From JAMLHH01 sp964653095 (GTDB taxonomy: Bacteria; Bacteroidota; Bacteroidia; Chitinophagales; JADIYW01): DNA of 64,000 nucleotides. The notes under the pieces are model-generated. The model was not told the DNA's origin, did not search any database, and worked only from the letters and a program-made list of their open reading frames with translations. A program made the translations under genes and the position numbers. Where the stretch lies: positions 62,001 through 126,000 of the forward strand of contig CAZZEH010000003.1 of NCBI GenBank assembly GCA_964653095.1. Reading direction: 5' to 3'. This document shows positions 44,301 through 53,600 of this stretch, piece after piece (within the stretch, counting starts at the first letter, position 1; every line of letters starts with the position of its first letter).

Positions 44301-44804
44301 ATTTACGGTCAAATCCTGGCTGTTTCCAAAAGAAATACCTCTGGCAAAAGCACCTGCATAATCCAACCCGCCAAAATCAAACGGATTTTCCTCCACCCCA
44401 TAATTCGGATCATAGAAATAGGGATGCACAAAAGTGGTATCCATCCAGGAATATCCGCCAAATTCTTTTTTTCGGTACACCGACTTTACGGAATAAGGAA
44501 ATGCTCTGTACACAGCTTTTAACCGGACTCCTGTCCAAACAGGATTGGTCATAAATATTCTGCCGGTAAACGCATCTGTATAATAATCAGCCGTCGGGAC
44601 AATCGAATCGGAGTCCGCTATTTTTAAAATCAGTGTACTCGGAAGGATTCCGTTTGAGTCCAACTGAGTTCCTGCCGTATCTGCGGTGAAGATATTTTGA
44701 CGAATATTACTGAGCCGGCTCAAATCTATTCCGCTCTCCTGTGCCAAACCGGATACCCGGCTGCAAAAAATAATCAGCGATAATATTCCAAGAACTCTCA
44801 GCAA
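41304..44804 (-). CDS. Large outer-membrane beta-barrel protein of a Bacteroidota family
   Basis: Secreted protein of 1166 residues with a signal peptide (about 1-22). The N-terminal third contains GISFGNSQDLTVNSTLDLQL, then GDLEILAALTDNNIPIQPEG and TQQINDLDKVYIQVKKDRHK. A later segment RVYADGKLLKRGEDFDYVMD continues as YNTGELTFTP, a domain also seen in SprA-like and other giant outer-membrane proteins. The last 700 residues are alternating polar and aromatic strands typical of a barrel, ending in a strand with AMF. Function is unknown; a link to surface assembly or secretion is only suggested by the shared domain. The promoter lies at 44824-44853. Confidence 0.75.
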   Translation of the reverse strand: MLRVLGILSLIIFCSRVSGLAQESGIDLSRLSNIRQNIFTADTAGTQLDSNGILPSTLILKIADSDSIVPTADYYTDAFTGRIFMTNPVWTGVRLKAVYRAFPYSVKSVYRKKEFGGYSWMDTTFVHPYFYDPNYGVEENPFDFGGLDYAGAFARGISFGNSQDLTVNSTLDLQLSGKIGDLEILAALTDNNIPIQPEGTTQQINDLDKVYIQVKKDRHKLVAGDYGIQSRDEYFIRFDKQLQGASFQTGFDLKKGWNTSHSASFAVAKGKFSRNLFNGSEGNQGPYKLTGSNGEVYIIILAGSERVYADGKLLKRGEDFDYVMDYNTGELTFTPNFMITKDIRLIVEFEYSDKNYFRTLIHTSHQATYKSLKLYTQFYSEQDSKNKPILSDIDSTAEHILKRIGNDIHKAIVSGVRPTEYSVNEIQYGMKDTLIGSVLYDSLYYYTTRSDIPLYSLRFSYVGEGMGNYNPEKNTLNQRVYAWVAPVNGIPQGAYEPVELIITPKKDQYAVLGAEYEIRHNTRLQTELAYSNRDPNTFSSIDKRENMGLALYNRILRTDSIGKNNWILNSQAIYELKSKNFQAPEQYRAVEFSRDWNIQDTRKVQEHVLSTMVELKNSDKGFNTALGWNHLTRQDILRGNQQTFRMGYNKKLWDIQADLSWMQSKDSLYRTSFLRPSLHIGKSFAGLKGTTISAGGYSEYNAMRNADTDSLQTTAYYNNNIYASFKTSDTLVMSGEIKYKFRQDKTPDGKEFAPLSSGHDIEFRTRANTLKNQDLSLSFIYRKLSVHDTIKSNLESDKNFLGRAEYGFRIKRGAIRFNSVYELGSGQERVREFTYLEVAAGQGIYKWIDENGDGIQQLDEFVVSQFSDSANYVRVLTNVNEYIQARTVTYNQVLQLNPKAVWFNEQGIKKFIARFNLNSSIVLTRKTFKGAKVSAFNPFILNTDDENVLNLNSGFKNSIYFNQGDARYYLNYTWFFNQNKTMLVNGFDTRRKQEQTLESNVNFAKGFSFNLKLLKGENYAQAEYSENNNFHLGVYKIRPEISWVHKSSMRTSVGYEYDRKKNIPELGNELAKGNKLNFDFRYSQASKQTIEARFSFVLFEYDGVMGNSKSYQILDGLQPGKNYLWNAAYNRTLSNNLQLSLSYDGRKTGDKGKAVHLGTATLRAMF

Positions 44805-44823
44805 AACTTTCCGGTATATCCGT

Positions 44824-44853
44824 TAAAAGTAAATATCCTTGGAATATTGTCAA
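44824..44853 (-). promoter_or_regulatory. Predicted promoter of the large barrel protein gene
   Basis: On the minus strand TTG (plus 44851-44853) precedes TACTTTTA (plus 44824-44831) by 19 nt. The -7 element matches TAnnTTTG at seven positions, and transcription would begin about 14 nt before the start codon. Confidence 0.45.
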
Positions 44854-44876
44854 AATATGTCCTAAAGCCGAAGATT

Positions 44877-45755
44877 TTAGTCCGAACTTTGACTTTTCTT
44901 TCTTTTAAAAAGTATTCCGGCATTATTGGAAGTATCGGACCGGATGGCCACTTCCTTTCTTACCCCGTATTCATAAAAATAGATTGCCGCCGTATTGGGC
45001 GGGATACTGCCGACATTATTCGCGTAAATTACCATGAGATGCTCTCTGCCTTCCGGGACCGGAATGACAATTTCCAATGGCTCGTAGGTCAGTCCGTGCT
45101 GTTTGACCATTAACGTCTTATCGTAAAAAATGGTGACGGTGTCATTGTCTAACTGATTGTTGTCAATTACAAACAACGTAACAGAATCCGTCTCCACCTC
45201 AAATGTCTTCTGTACATCTACTAATCTCCCCTGAAAATACCGCACCTTATCATCGGATTTCATGGACTGATTGGCATAACCTTTTACTTTAGTCAGGTGA
45301 AACTTTCCCGGCTTGCAATATTCTTTGCCACTAAAAACTTTATTCGTAATCATTGCCGAATTGTGATTCTCCCACGTCCCGCTCATGACCCATTTATCGT
45401 TTTCGATATAGACTTTTGCCAAATATTCTTTGATACACCAAGGCGAACCGACGGTACCGCCATGCTCTTTCATCAGCGTAATATCTTCAAATGCAATATG
45501 ATTGGAATCATGTGTGCCTTCTACATAAAACTCTGCAAAACTCCCGGTTCTGGAAACAATTTTAGCCGTACCAAACAGAGTCGTGTCAGTCTCATAATAC
45601 ACTTTTAACACTACGTCATACATCAGACTCTTATCACTCTGAGAGAGCAGTCCCCGCCACATCCCCTCAAAGGAATAATCTTCCTGTTCCTGAGCAAAAA
45701 GCGACACAGACAGAAAAATCGAAAGCGACAGTAATATGTATTGAGGTCTATTCAT
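44877..45755 (-). CDS. Secreted protein of unknown function with a lipocalin-like start
   Basis: Protein of 292 residues with a clear signal peptide (ends SLFAQEQ). Residues 25-155 include SFEGMWRGLLSQSDKS, VVLKVYYETDTTLFGTAKI and WVMSGTWENHNSAM, a pattern of strands like a small barrel with an N-terminal G-x-W motif. Residues about 185-275 (VTLFVIDNNQLDNDTVTIFY ... PEGREHLMVIYANNVGSIPP) match a beta-sandwich segment found at the end of several Bacteroidota secreted proteins. No enzyme motif is seen. The gene lies 72 nt upstream of, and co-directional with, the large barrel gene. Confidence 0.65.
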   Translation of the reverse strand: MNRPQYILLSLSIFLSVSLFAQEQEDYSFEGMWRGLLSQSDKSLMYDVVLKVYYETDTTLFGTAKIVSRTGSFAEFYVEGTHDSNHIAFEDITLMKEHGGTVGSPWCIKEYLAKVYIENDKWVMSGTWENHNSAMITNKVFSGKEYCKPGKFHLTKVKGYANQSMKSDDKVRYFQGRLVDVQKTFEVETDSVTLFVIDNNQLDNDTVTIFYDKTLMVKQHGLTYEPLEIVIPVPEGREHLMVIYANNVGSIPPNTAAIYFYEYGVRKEVAIRSDTSNNAGILFKRKKSQSSD

Positions 45756-46007
45756 TCAGATTTCAATGTAGTTATATTAAAAAACATACCAAATTAATTC
45801 AAGGATAGAGCAAGATAAGAAACCTGATTCAAAACACGGCAATTCTTACAGAAAACCGTTCGAATCCTTTCATTATCTGTTTTTTATTAAAATTTGACGG
45901 TAGTATCTGCTAAAATTTAATTTCAGGATTTTCACTCCCAAAAGTTATTCGGCAATAGCATTTTGTCAAAGGGGACTTACAATACAACACTTAATAGAAA
46001 AGTTTAA

Positions 46008-46862
46008 TTATCTCAATCCTATCCAGACTCTTTCTTCTTTGTCAAACAGCCAATAAGTCTCATTGGCATAAGAAAAATTTAATCCTTCATAAGCCTTTAC
46101 ACCTGCAGGAATTTTCAATTCCCGGGTTTTATATCCACTTTGAATACTGTATAGTTCAATCTGCCTGTTTACATCATTTAAAAAGCCTATTTCAGCTCCC
46201 GATATTCCGGTATAGATAATAGTAGTATAGTTATAATCAATAGAAGGATCAAAATCCTCATCTTCAAATATGAGACTTAGAATTTCCATGTCTTCATATT
46301 CATCTTTTGCACCGAGAGCGATATAAATCGCCTTTTTGTCCCCCGTCTCATAGTCATAAGCAGATAAATTTTCGCTTTTTGCATTATAAAAATAAAGGAT
46401 ATTTTCTTTGTAATCAAAAGCACCCACAGATTGATCGGCCGGTTGATAACTTCCTTTACGGATTTCCTTAAGCTCTTTTGGGATACCCTTAGTATCTAAT
46501 ACGTATTCAAGCCAACCGATATCACCATGTCCATTTATCTGAATTGCATCGCGCCCCGGATTATACCATATTCCCCGAATATCCGTCATGGTTTTTAGTT
46601 CCGGCGAGGATAATAATTTGCCTTTAGCATCAAAAACACTCAATCCGAAATCTTCATTTCCGGCTATTGCCGCATAATACTTCTGTTGCCGGGGATGCCA
46701 TGCTACTCCTGCTCCGTTTTTCCCGCTACTTTGCTCTTCCGGTATTTTGAGTTCTATCACTTTTTTTAGCATCTTGGAATATCCCTCCTGAGCATTGATG
46801 CCGGTCTGAAAAATTAAAAAGGCAGCAAATAAAGCTAATATGCCCGAATGAAATACCTTCAT
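46008..46862 (-). CDS. Secreted protein of unknown function, possible beta-propeller
   Basis: Protein of 284 residues with a signal peptide ending GINAQEG. The mature part has repeated strand-turn units with aromatic and Asp-Gly positions (GAGVAWHPRQQKYYAAIAGN, FGLSVFDAKGKLL, DIRGIWYNPGRDAI, NLSAYDYETGDKKAIYIALG, YEGLNFSYANETYWLFDKEE). This resembles a propeller of NHL or YncE type, but the repeat is weak. No binding or catalytic motif is evident. The divergent neighbour is the thioredoxin-like gene. Confidence 0.6.
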   Translation of the reverse strand: MKVFHSGILALFAAFLIFQTGINAQEGYSKMLKKVIELKIPEEQSSGKNGAGVAWHPRQQKYYAAIAGNEDFGLSVFDAKGKLLSSPELKTMTDIRGIWYNPGRDAIQINGHGDIGWLEYVLDTKGIPKELKEIRKGSYQPADQSVGAFDYKENILYFYNAKSENLSAYDYETGDKKAIYIALGAKDEYEDMEILSLIFEDEDFDPSIDYNYTTIIYTGISGAEIGFLNDVNRQIELYSIQSGYKTRELKIPAGVKAYEGLNFSYANETYWLFDKEERVWIGLR

Positions 46863-47029
46863 TATTCCAATATTTTATAAACGAATATATATATAATACG
46901 TATGTAAAAGTCGCTGTACCTAAAAATTAACATCAAAATTTTCAGATGGAGACATTATTTCGGCACTCATTTTTTGTGATACCAATCAGAGTAAAATAAA
47001 AGCTTTAGTTTTATACAAATTCATATCTG

Positions 47030-47653
47030 ATGAAATCTTTTAAAGGTACCGGACAGACCGTATCGCATCACCGTATTTTAAACTATCTACGGAAAAATAT
47101 TTTCAATATTCTGTTTTGGTTCGGTCTGATTTTTATTCTAATAAGTTCCGATGCAAAAACTTGGGTCATTCGGCAACTGGGACATACCGGTATTTTCAAT
47201 GCGGGATTAGATAAAGAAGAAAAAGCTGCCGAAAACATGGCACAATATGATTTTGATTTTTCGGACGAGGACGGAATTCTGCAAAACACCTCCGAATTGA
47301 GAGGAAAAGTTCTTTTTATCAATTTTTGGGCGTCCTGGTGTCCGCCCTGTCGTGCAGAATTTCCTTCTATAGAAAAGCTTTACCTTCAATTTGAAACGGA
47401 TACTAATATCTGCTTCATCATGATTAATGAGGACAGAGAAGAGCAAAAAGGTATAGAATACCTGACAAAAGAAAGTCTGTCTGTTCCTTTTCACCGATTG
47501 CAATCTCATATACCCAACGAAATATACAACGGCGCTCTCCCTACTACACTCGTAATCGATAAAAAAGGAAATATCAGGATGCGGCACACCGGATTTTCCA
47601 ATTATGCTTCCGGGAAATTCATTTCCCAAATTCAAAACTTGGTAAAGGAATAG
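47030..47653 (+). CDS. Membrane-anchored thioredoxin-like protein (TlpA/ResA family)
   Basis: Protein of 207 residues with one N-terminal membrane helix (about 24-40) and a periplasmic thioredoxin fold. The active site is WASWCPPCRAEFPS with C104 and C107; the cis-proline region is LPTTLVIDKKGNIRMRHTGF. TlpA/ResA proteins reduce disulfides during cytochrome c maturation and related periplasmic redox steps. The CPPC centre is the usual one for this family. No cytochrome maturation gene adjoins it, so the partner is unknown. Confidence 0.85.
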   Translation: MKSFKGTGQTVSHHRILNYLRKNIFNILFWFGLIFILISSDAKTWVIRQLGHTGIFNAGLDKEEKAAENMAQYDFDFSDEDGILQNTSELRGKVLFINFWASWCPPCRAEFPSIEKLYLQFETDTNICFIMINEDREEQKGIEYLTKESLSVPFHRLQSHIPNEIYNGALPTTLVIDKKGNIRMRHTGFSNYASGKFISQIQNLVKE

Positions 47654-47765
47654 ATTTTCAGGAATAAAATAACACGGTATCGAATTGAGACATAACCGCG
47701 TAAAAAGGTTAAAAATGATTTGAATGTTATTGCACCCGAATCTATTAAAAGCATGAATTCTTTTA

Positions 47766-47773
47766 TATTTTTG
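47766..47773 (+). promoter_or_regulatory. -7 promoter element directly before the GlmU-like gene
   Basis: TATTTTTG is a perfect TAnnTTTG and ends 5 nt before the ATG at 47779. Initiation a few bases downstream would give a transcript with little or no leader. Confidence 0.45.
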
Positions 47774-47778
47774 TTATT

Positions 47779-48987
47779 ATGGATAAGGCTCAGTTTATTC
47801 TGTTTGACGGTGATGAGAGAGACACTCTGCTCCCTTTCACATTTATTCGGTCAGTAGCCGATATCAGAATAGGAATTTTAAGAATCAGAGAAAAATGGGA
47901 AATCGCATTGGAAAGCAAATGCGGAGTTTTAACACAAAAATACTTGCAGGAGCTATACTCCGTGCCTTATTCGGACAATCCGGTCTATATCAATGCCGCC
48001 ATTCTCCCTGACAATAAAATAACGGATGCAGTTCAATCACTTCGTACCGGAGAAATTTTATACTCACAGGAAGGAGATATTCTCGCCTTAAAGCCGGAGA
48101 GTATTGTTGAAAATCCAAATAATTTAAAAGCTTTTTCGGATAAACTCAAAAAAGTCATTTACGCACATAAATCGATATCATTAAAATACCCGTGGGATAT
48201 TTTCACATATAATGCGACACAAATACAGGCAGACATTAAAGCTTTGCGGTTAGAACCAAACGGGCATATTTTTGAAAGAGACAACAAAGTTTCACATCCG
48301 GAAAATATATACGCAGAAGAAGGAGCTTCGGTACAGTGGGCCATGCTCAATGCCGAAAAAGGACCCATTTACTTAGGCAAAGACTCTCTCGTAATGGAAG
48401 GAGCCATTCTAAAAGAAAACTTTGCACTCGGTGCACACTCCACCGTAAAAATGGGAGCTAAAATGTATGGGGATACCACTGTAGGGCCTCACAGCAAGGT
48501 AGGTGGTGAGATTGGGAACTGTGTCATTTTTGGTTACAGCAACAAAGGACACGATGGATATTTGGGAAATTCCGTTCTTGGCGAATGGTGCAATCTCGGA
48601 GCAGACACTAACAATTCCAATTTAAAGAACAATTATGGCACGGTAAAATCCTGGTCATATAAAGAGAGAAGTCAGGTCAGCACGGGATTACAGTTTTGTG
48701 GTCTCATGATGGGCGATCACTCTAAAAGCGGAATTAATACAATGTTTAACACGGGAACTGTGGTGGGAGTTTTTGCCAATATATTTGGCGGAGATTTTCC
48801 CCCAAAGTTTATCCCCTCATTTTCATGGGGCGGCAATACCGGTCTGATTCCCTATGACTTTGACAAGGCTGTAGAGACAGCAAAAAGAGTCATGAGCAGA
48901 AGACACATGGAACTGAGTGATACAGAAAGAGAAATACTGCATAAAGTTTATAACGATACTGCGGTGTACAGAAATTTGGGAACTTAG
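47779..48987 (+). CDS. Alternative bacterial GlmU (UDP-GlcNAc diphosphorylase / GlcN-1-P acetyltransferase-related)
   Basis: Protein of 402 residues. The N-terminus FILFDGDERDTLLPFTFIRS then VADIRIGILRIREKW is the signature of the alternative GlmU family of Bacteroidota, which lacks the usual LAAGxGTRM loop. The C-terminal half holds the left-handed beta-helix (hexapeptide repeats such as GAILKENFALGAHSTVKMGA, VGGEIGNCVIFGYSNKGHDG) and NTMFNTGTVVGVFANIFGG. It probably makes UDP-GlcNAc for peptidoglycan and lipopolysaccharide. The family name is well supported. Exact catalytic steps are inferred. Confidence 0.85.
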   Translation: MDKAQFILFDGDERDTLLPFTFIRSVADIRIGILRIREKWEIALESKCGVLTQKYLQELYSVPYSDNPVYINAAILPDNKITDAVQSLRTGEILYSQEGDILALKPESIVENPNNLKAFSDKLKKVIYAHKSISLKYPWDIFTYNATQIQADIKALRLEPNGHIFERDNKVSHPENIYAEEGASVQWAMLNAEKGPIYLGKDSLVMEGAILKENFALGAHSTVKMGAKMYGDTTVGPHSKVGGEIGNCVIFGYSNKGHDGYLGNSVLGEWCNLGADTNNSNLKNNYGTVKSWSYKERSQVSTGLQFCGLMMGDHSKSGINTMFNTGTVVGVFANIFGGDFPPKFIPSFSWGGNTGLIPYDFDKAVETAKRVMSRRHMELSDTEREILHKVYNDTAVYRNLGT

Positions 48988-49004
48988 AAAATGAATATAC
49001 AGAT

Positions 49005-49769
49005 ATGCGAAAAAAGATAGTGGCGGCGAATTGGAAAATGAACAAAAACTCGAATGAAGTTGAGGAGTTTATCAGAGAATTAAAGAAGAGTGAAGCCCTG
49101 CCCAAACTCAATTCAGAAACAGAAGTCATTATAGCAGCACCTTATATTTACCTTCAGGAGATAGTTCAAAATTTAAAAGAAATTCCTCACGTATTTATTG
49201 CAGCTCAGAACTGCCATCAGGAAAGCAAAGGTGCCTATACAGGAGAAATTTCTGCCGAACAACTCCAATCCATAGGAGTGACCCATGTGATTCTCGGACA
49301 CAGTGAAAGGAGGCAGTACTTTAATGAATCCGACGAACTTATTCTGCAAAAAATTAAAGCTGCGCTAAATTCAAATCTGACTCCCGTATTCTGCTGCGGA
49401 GAGCCTTTGGAAGTCCGCAACGCAAATCAGTACAAGGCCTATATACAGGCTCAATTAGACCAATCCGTCTTTCAGCTTGACAAAGCTGATTTTGAGAAAA
49501 TTGTAGTGGCTTATGAACCTATCTGGGCTATCGGTACAGGCAATACCGCTTCTTCAGAACAGGCTCAGGAAGTACACCGGATGATTCGGGAACTGATCGC
49601 CGAAAAATTTGGCACCGAAATCGCAGCACATACTACCATACTTTACGGAGGAAGCTGCAAACCATCCAATGCTTCTGAATTGTTTGGTCAGAAAGATGTG
49701 GACGGCGGTCTGATTGGAGGTGCTTCTTTAAAAGTAGCCGATTTTGAAAAAATTATTTTTGCGATTTAA
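49005..49769 (+). CDS. tpiA: Triosephosphate isomerase
   Basis: Glycolytic enzyme of 254 residues that interconverts dihydroxyacetone phosphate and glyceraldehyde 3-phosphate. The active site is complete: N9 and K11 in AANWKMNKN, H99 in ILGHSERRQYF and E171 in VAYEPIWAIGTG. The phosphate-binding end is YGGSCKPSNASELF ... DGGLIGGASL. It follows the GlmU-like gene after 17 nt and precedes prmA closely, so these genes are co-transcribed. Confidence 0.97.
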   Translation: MRKKIVAANWKMNKNSNEVEEFIRELKKSEALPKLNSETEVIIAAPYIYLQEIVQNLKEIPHVFIAAQNCHQESKGAYTGEISAEQLQSIGVTHVILGHSERRQYFNESDELILQKIKAALNSNLTPVFCCGEPLEVRNANQYKAYIQAQLDQSVFQLDKADFEKIVVAYEPIWAIGTGNTASSEQAQEVHRMIRELIAEKFGTEIAAHTTILYGGSCKPSNASELFGQKDVDGGLIGGASLKVADFEKIIFAI

Positions 49770-49775
49770 ACAGTG

Positions 49776-50615
49776 ATGTCAAAACTAACAAAAGTTTATA
49801 CGATACAGGTTCCTGAGAATCTGGAGGCGGATGATTTTGCCGATCTTTTCAGTTGGGTAGAAAACGAAGGGATAGAAATCAGCGAGGATACCATAAAGAT
49901 TTATTTTCTTCCGGAACAGGTCACCGAAGCGGAAGATTTTATTCAACAAATATGTTCAAAATATCAGGTGGAATATTCTGTCGAGCAGCTTGCCGATAAA
50001 AACTGGAATGAAGCCTGGGAACAAAGTTTTCAGCCTGTAAAAATTCGCAATTTCGTCGGAGTGAGAGCTTCTTTCCACCCGCCATTCCGGGAGGTGAAAT
50101 ACGATATTATCATTAACCCGAAAATGTCTTTTGGAACCGGACACCACGCCACTACCAAGCAAGTCATGGAACTGATGGAAAAAGCAGGTATTTACGGCAA
50201 GAAAGTTTTGGATTGCGGAAGCGGAACCGGTATTTTATCCATTCTTGCTACCAAAATGGGAGCGGACAAAGTCGTTGCAGTAGATAACGATGCCTGGTGC
50301 TACGAAAATCACCGAGAAAACAATAACCTCAATCACACAGATACCCGTATTATTTTGGGCAGAATAGAAGATGTGGTTATTTACAATTTTGATATTATTC
50401 TGGCAAATATTCAGAAAAATTATCTGATGGAAAAAATGGGTGAACTGTCCAAACGGATAGTGCCGGGAGGCGAACTAATTATCAGCGGCTTTTTTACCGA
50501 AGACAACAAAGAACTTTTGGACAAAGCCGAAACATATCAACTGACTGCCAAATATGTCACAGAAATGGACGAATGGTCGTGCATTCTGCTTCATAAAAAG
50601 AACTTAAATGAATAA
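49776..50615 (+). CDS. prmA: Ribosomal protein L11 methyltransferase
   Basis: SAM-dependent methyltransferase of 279 residues when started at the ATG at 49776; a GTG one codon earlier is also open. Family motifs are WNEAWEQSFQPVKI, MSFGTGHHATTKQVMELME, VLDCGSGTGILSILATKMGA (motif I), VAVDNDAWCYEN and ILANIQKNYLMEKM, where the NPP-like motif reads NIQ. PrmA trimethylates ribosomal protein L11. The gene starts 6 nt after tpiA and overlaps the start of the 1492-residue protein gene by 8 nt. Confidence 0.92.
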   Translation: MSKLTKVYTIQVPENLEADDFADLFSWVENEGIEISEDTIKIYFLPEQVTEAEDFIQQICSKYQVEYSVEQLADKNWNEAWEQSFQPVKIRNFVGVRASFHPPFREVKYDIIINPKMSFGTGHHATTKQVMELMEKAGIYGKKVLDCGSGTGILSILATKMGADKVVAVDNDAWCYENHRENNNLNHTDTRIILGRIEDVVIYNFDIILANIQKNYLMEKMGELSKRIVPGGELIISGFFTEDNKELLDKAETYQLTAKYVTEMDEWSCILLHKKNLNE

Positions 50616-53600
50616 ATATATTTCAATTTTACTGTGTACTTTTCTGTTACTGCATAAGGGAAGTACCGCGCAGACATTAAAATCTTTTCCGGATAATGAC
50701 CGGGAGTTTGTACAGACACTGAGTACTTATTTGGCTTCAAATAAGCGACCTCAATCTGTGGAAGCAGGAGAATGGGTCAAACAATTCCTTTTGTCGAAAA
50801 ATTCTCCCGAAAATATTCAATTAATTAGGCAAACCACAAACTTAATGCTGGAGCGCAGAATTCCTCTTTGGCCGGGATTCTATAATTATATCCAATATTT
50901 AAAAGCCGCCGACAACAACCAAGACATAGATTTACAGATTGTCCATAAAAACCATCAATTATTACATCAGTTTTTAAAACAAAACGAGTCGGACTCCAAA
51001 AAGAATTTTAATTTCTATTTAGACTACCTGACTAATCATTATAAAAACAGGGCGCTATACTCCGACAAAAATAAATTGTGGGATGCCTCCGCCCCGTATA
51101 AAATTGAAACAGAAAACGGGTTGCCTGTTTATGTTTTCCCAAAAATTACATTAAGCGGAACCACTCTAAAAGATACTCTGACCATTTTTGAAACTCAGGG
51201 TAAATTTTATCCTTTTGAAAATGTATGGAAAAGCAATTCCGGTAAGATTACCTGGGAAAGAGTCGGATTTGACGGGCAAAATGTATATGCAACTTTCGGA
51301 GCATACGAGCTTGACCTGTCTTCTCCCGAACTAAACTTAGATACCGCCACTTTTCACTTCAAACCATTTTCTCAATCTGTCATTCAGGGAAAATTTGCAG
51401 ACAGACTTTCAACTTCTCAGGCCGTCGCGTCTTCTTACCCGCAGTTGACCTCGTTTGACAAGGTGCCTTTTCAAATTTCTGAAGAAGTTAAGATAGAAAG
51501 CGGAATTCAGCTTGAGGGGAAAAAACTTTTCGCCACTTCTACAGGAAGAGCCGAACCTGCCCGGCTGAAATTATTGAATACACAAAAGGAAAAGATTTTG
51601 GAATCAGAGGCCAACCGCTATATGATTACAGACTTTAAACAAATAGATGCTCAGGGAGTCAAAGTCAATTTCTGCTTCATGGACTCCACTTCTATTTTTC
51701 ACCCGTCCTCCGCGCTAAGCTATAATCTGGACAGCAAAAATCTGAAAATCACAAGAGAGGCTAAAAGTGATGCCCGAATTCCGTTTGTAGCACCTTATTT
51801 TAAAATGAACCTCTATGTGGATCAATTTGAATGGGTAATCGGGACAGACTACATTGACATGAATTCCACTATTACATTAGCCAAACTTCCTTCGTTCTTC
51901 GAATCGTTTGACTATTATGTCCCGGGAGCCGATGCAAAATATCAGCAATTACTCAGTGTAGATCCCATAGAATCTCTTGCATATTACTGCGAAAGTCTCG
52001 GAGTGGACAGAATCACTATAAACGAAGTATCCAGGGCATGGAATGCCGGAAATTATAAGTCTATAGAATCCTTAGTTTTTAAAATGATGGAAGACGGATA
52101 CCTGTACTACGACAGAGAAACCGGAATGGTAGATGTATATAACAAGCTTTTTCTTCATGCAAAAATCAGAAAAGATGATCAGGTCAATTATGACAACATC
52201 CGTCTGTCTGCCATGACAAAAGGGAAAGCCGGAAAAGTTTTACTAAAAGACAAAAAGTTAGAAATATACGGAGTCGAAGCTACTAACTTTATCCCCAAAG
52301 GTAATATTACATTAAACCCAAGTTCAGATACTGTCTATGTAAGTAAAAACAGAGACTTGGTGTATCAGGGAATGCTCACGGCAGGTAAATTTAATTTTTA
52401 TTCAGACAGTATATTATTCGACTATGATGCATATTCGTTCAGATTAGACAATATCGACTCCATGCTCATTATGGTTCCGTTGGATGTGACTGATTCAAAA
52501 GGGAATCAGTATTACACCGAAATCAATACGCCGATAAAAAACATTAGCGGTAAAATATACATTGCCGACCCGGATGACCGCAACAAATCAAACCAATACA
52601 CACGTTATCCGTATTTCGACTGCAACGACACCTCCACTGTTACCTTTAATTCAGGAAAATTTGGAGACAGGTACTCCCCGGAGCAGTTCAAGTTTAAAAT
52701 TCATCCCTTTGTGCTGGAAAATTTAAACACATACAACACTGACAGCATCAAACTAAAAGGTTCACTTCAGACAGAAAATATTTTTGAACCGTTTGATACT
52801 TATATTAGTATTACAGAAGACAGAACTCTCGGACTTAACATTGAAACCGGGAACGAGGGCAAAACAATCTATAACGGTAAAGCTCTTTTTAACGGGAACA
52901 TTATTTTAGACCAAAACGGACTGACTGCAAAAGGAGTCATTTCAAAACACAACCTGAATATATACAGTGACAGCATCTTATTCCTTCCGGACTCCGTTTA
53001 TGCAGTCGTTTCAAAATGGGAAACCATAGAATCTGATAAAAAAATTTATCCGATTATTACTGCGGCAGAATCCAATTTCAGTTGGATACCTCCACAGGAC
53101 AGCGCTTTTGTAGAAATCACAAGTGAAAATGATGTGTTGGCCTATCAAAATCAGGCCAGGTTGGAGGGCGGTTTTTATTTTTTAGATAAAGAATTAAAAT
53201 TTTCAGGAGACGTAAGTTTGAGTGAAAGTACTTTTAAATCAGATGCGGTTACATTGAATACGGACAATCTGAACATCAGGAATACGCCATTTAAAATTTA
53301 TTCTAACCTGGATAATGTGTTTAATTCAGGACAGACAGATGTCTCCATAGACTTTAATTCCATGCAGGCACAGGTTCACACTTTAAATGATACCATCTCC
53401 TCCTATCCTTTTAATAATATAGAAACCAACCACGACAGCTTTGTCTGGGATATCGGCAAAAAGAGCATTAATATTGAATCAGCCGAAGTGTCTGACAAAT
53501 ACTATGAATTTACCGGACAAAAATTTAAGGGCATTCGTTTAAAAGCACGGCAGTCGATTTTTGACACGGAGTCCAAGATAATAAGTCTCGACGGAATTTC

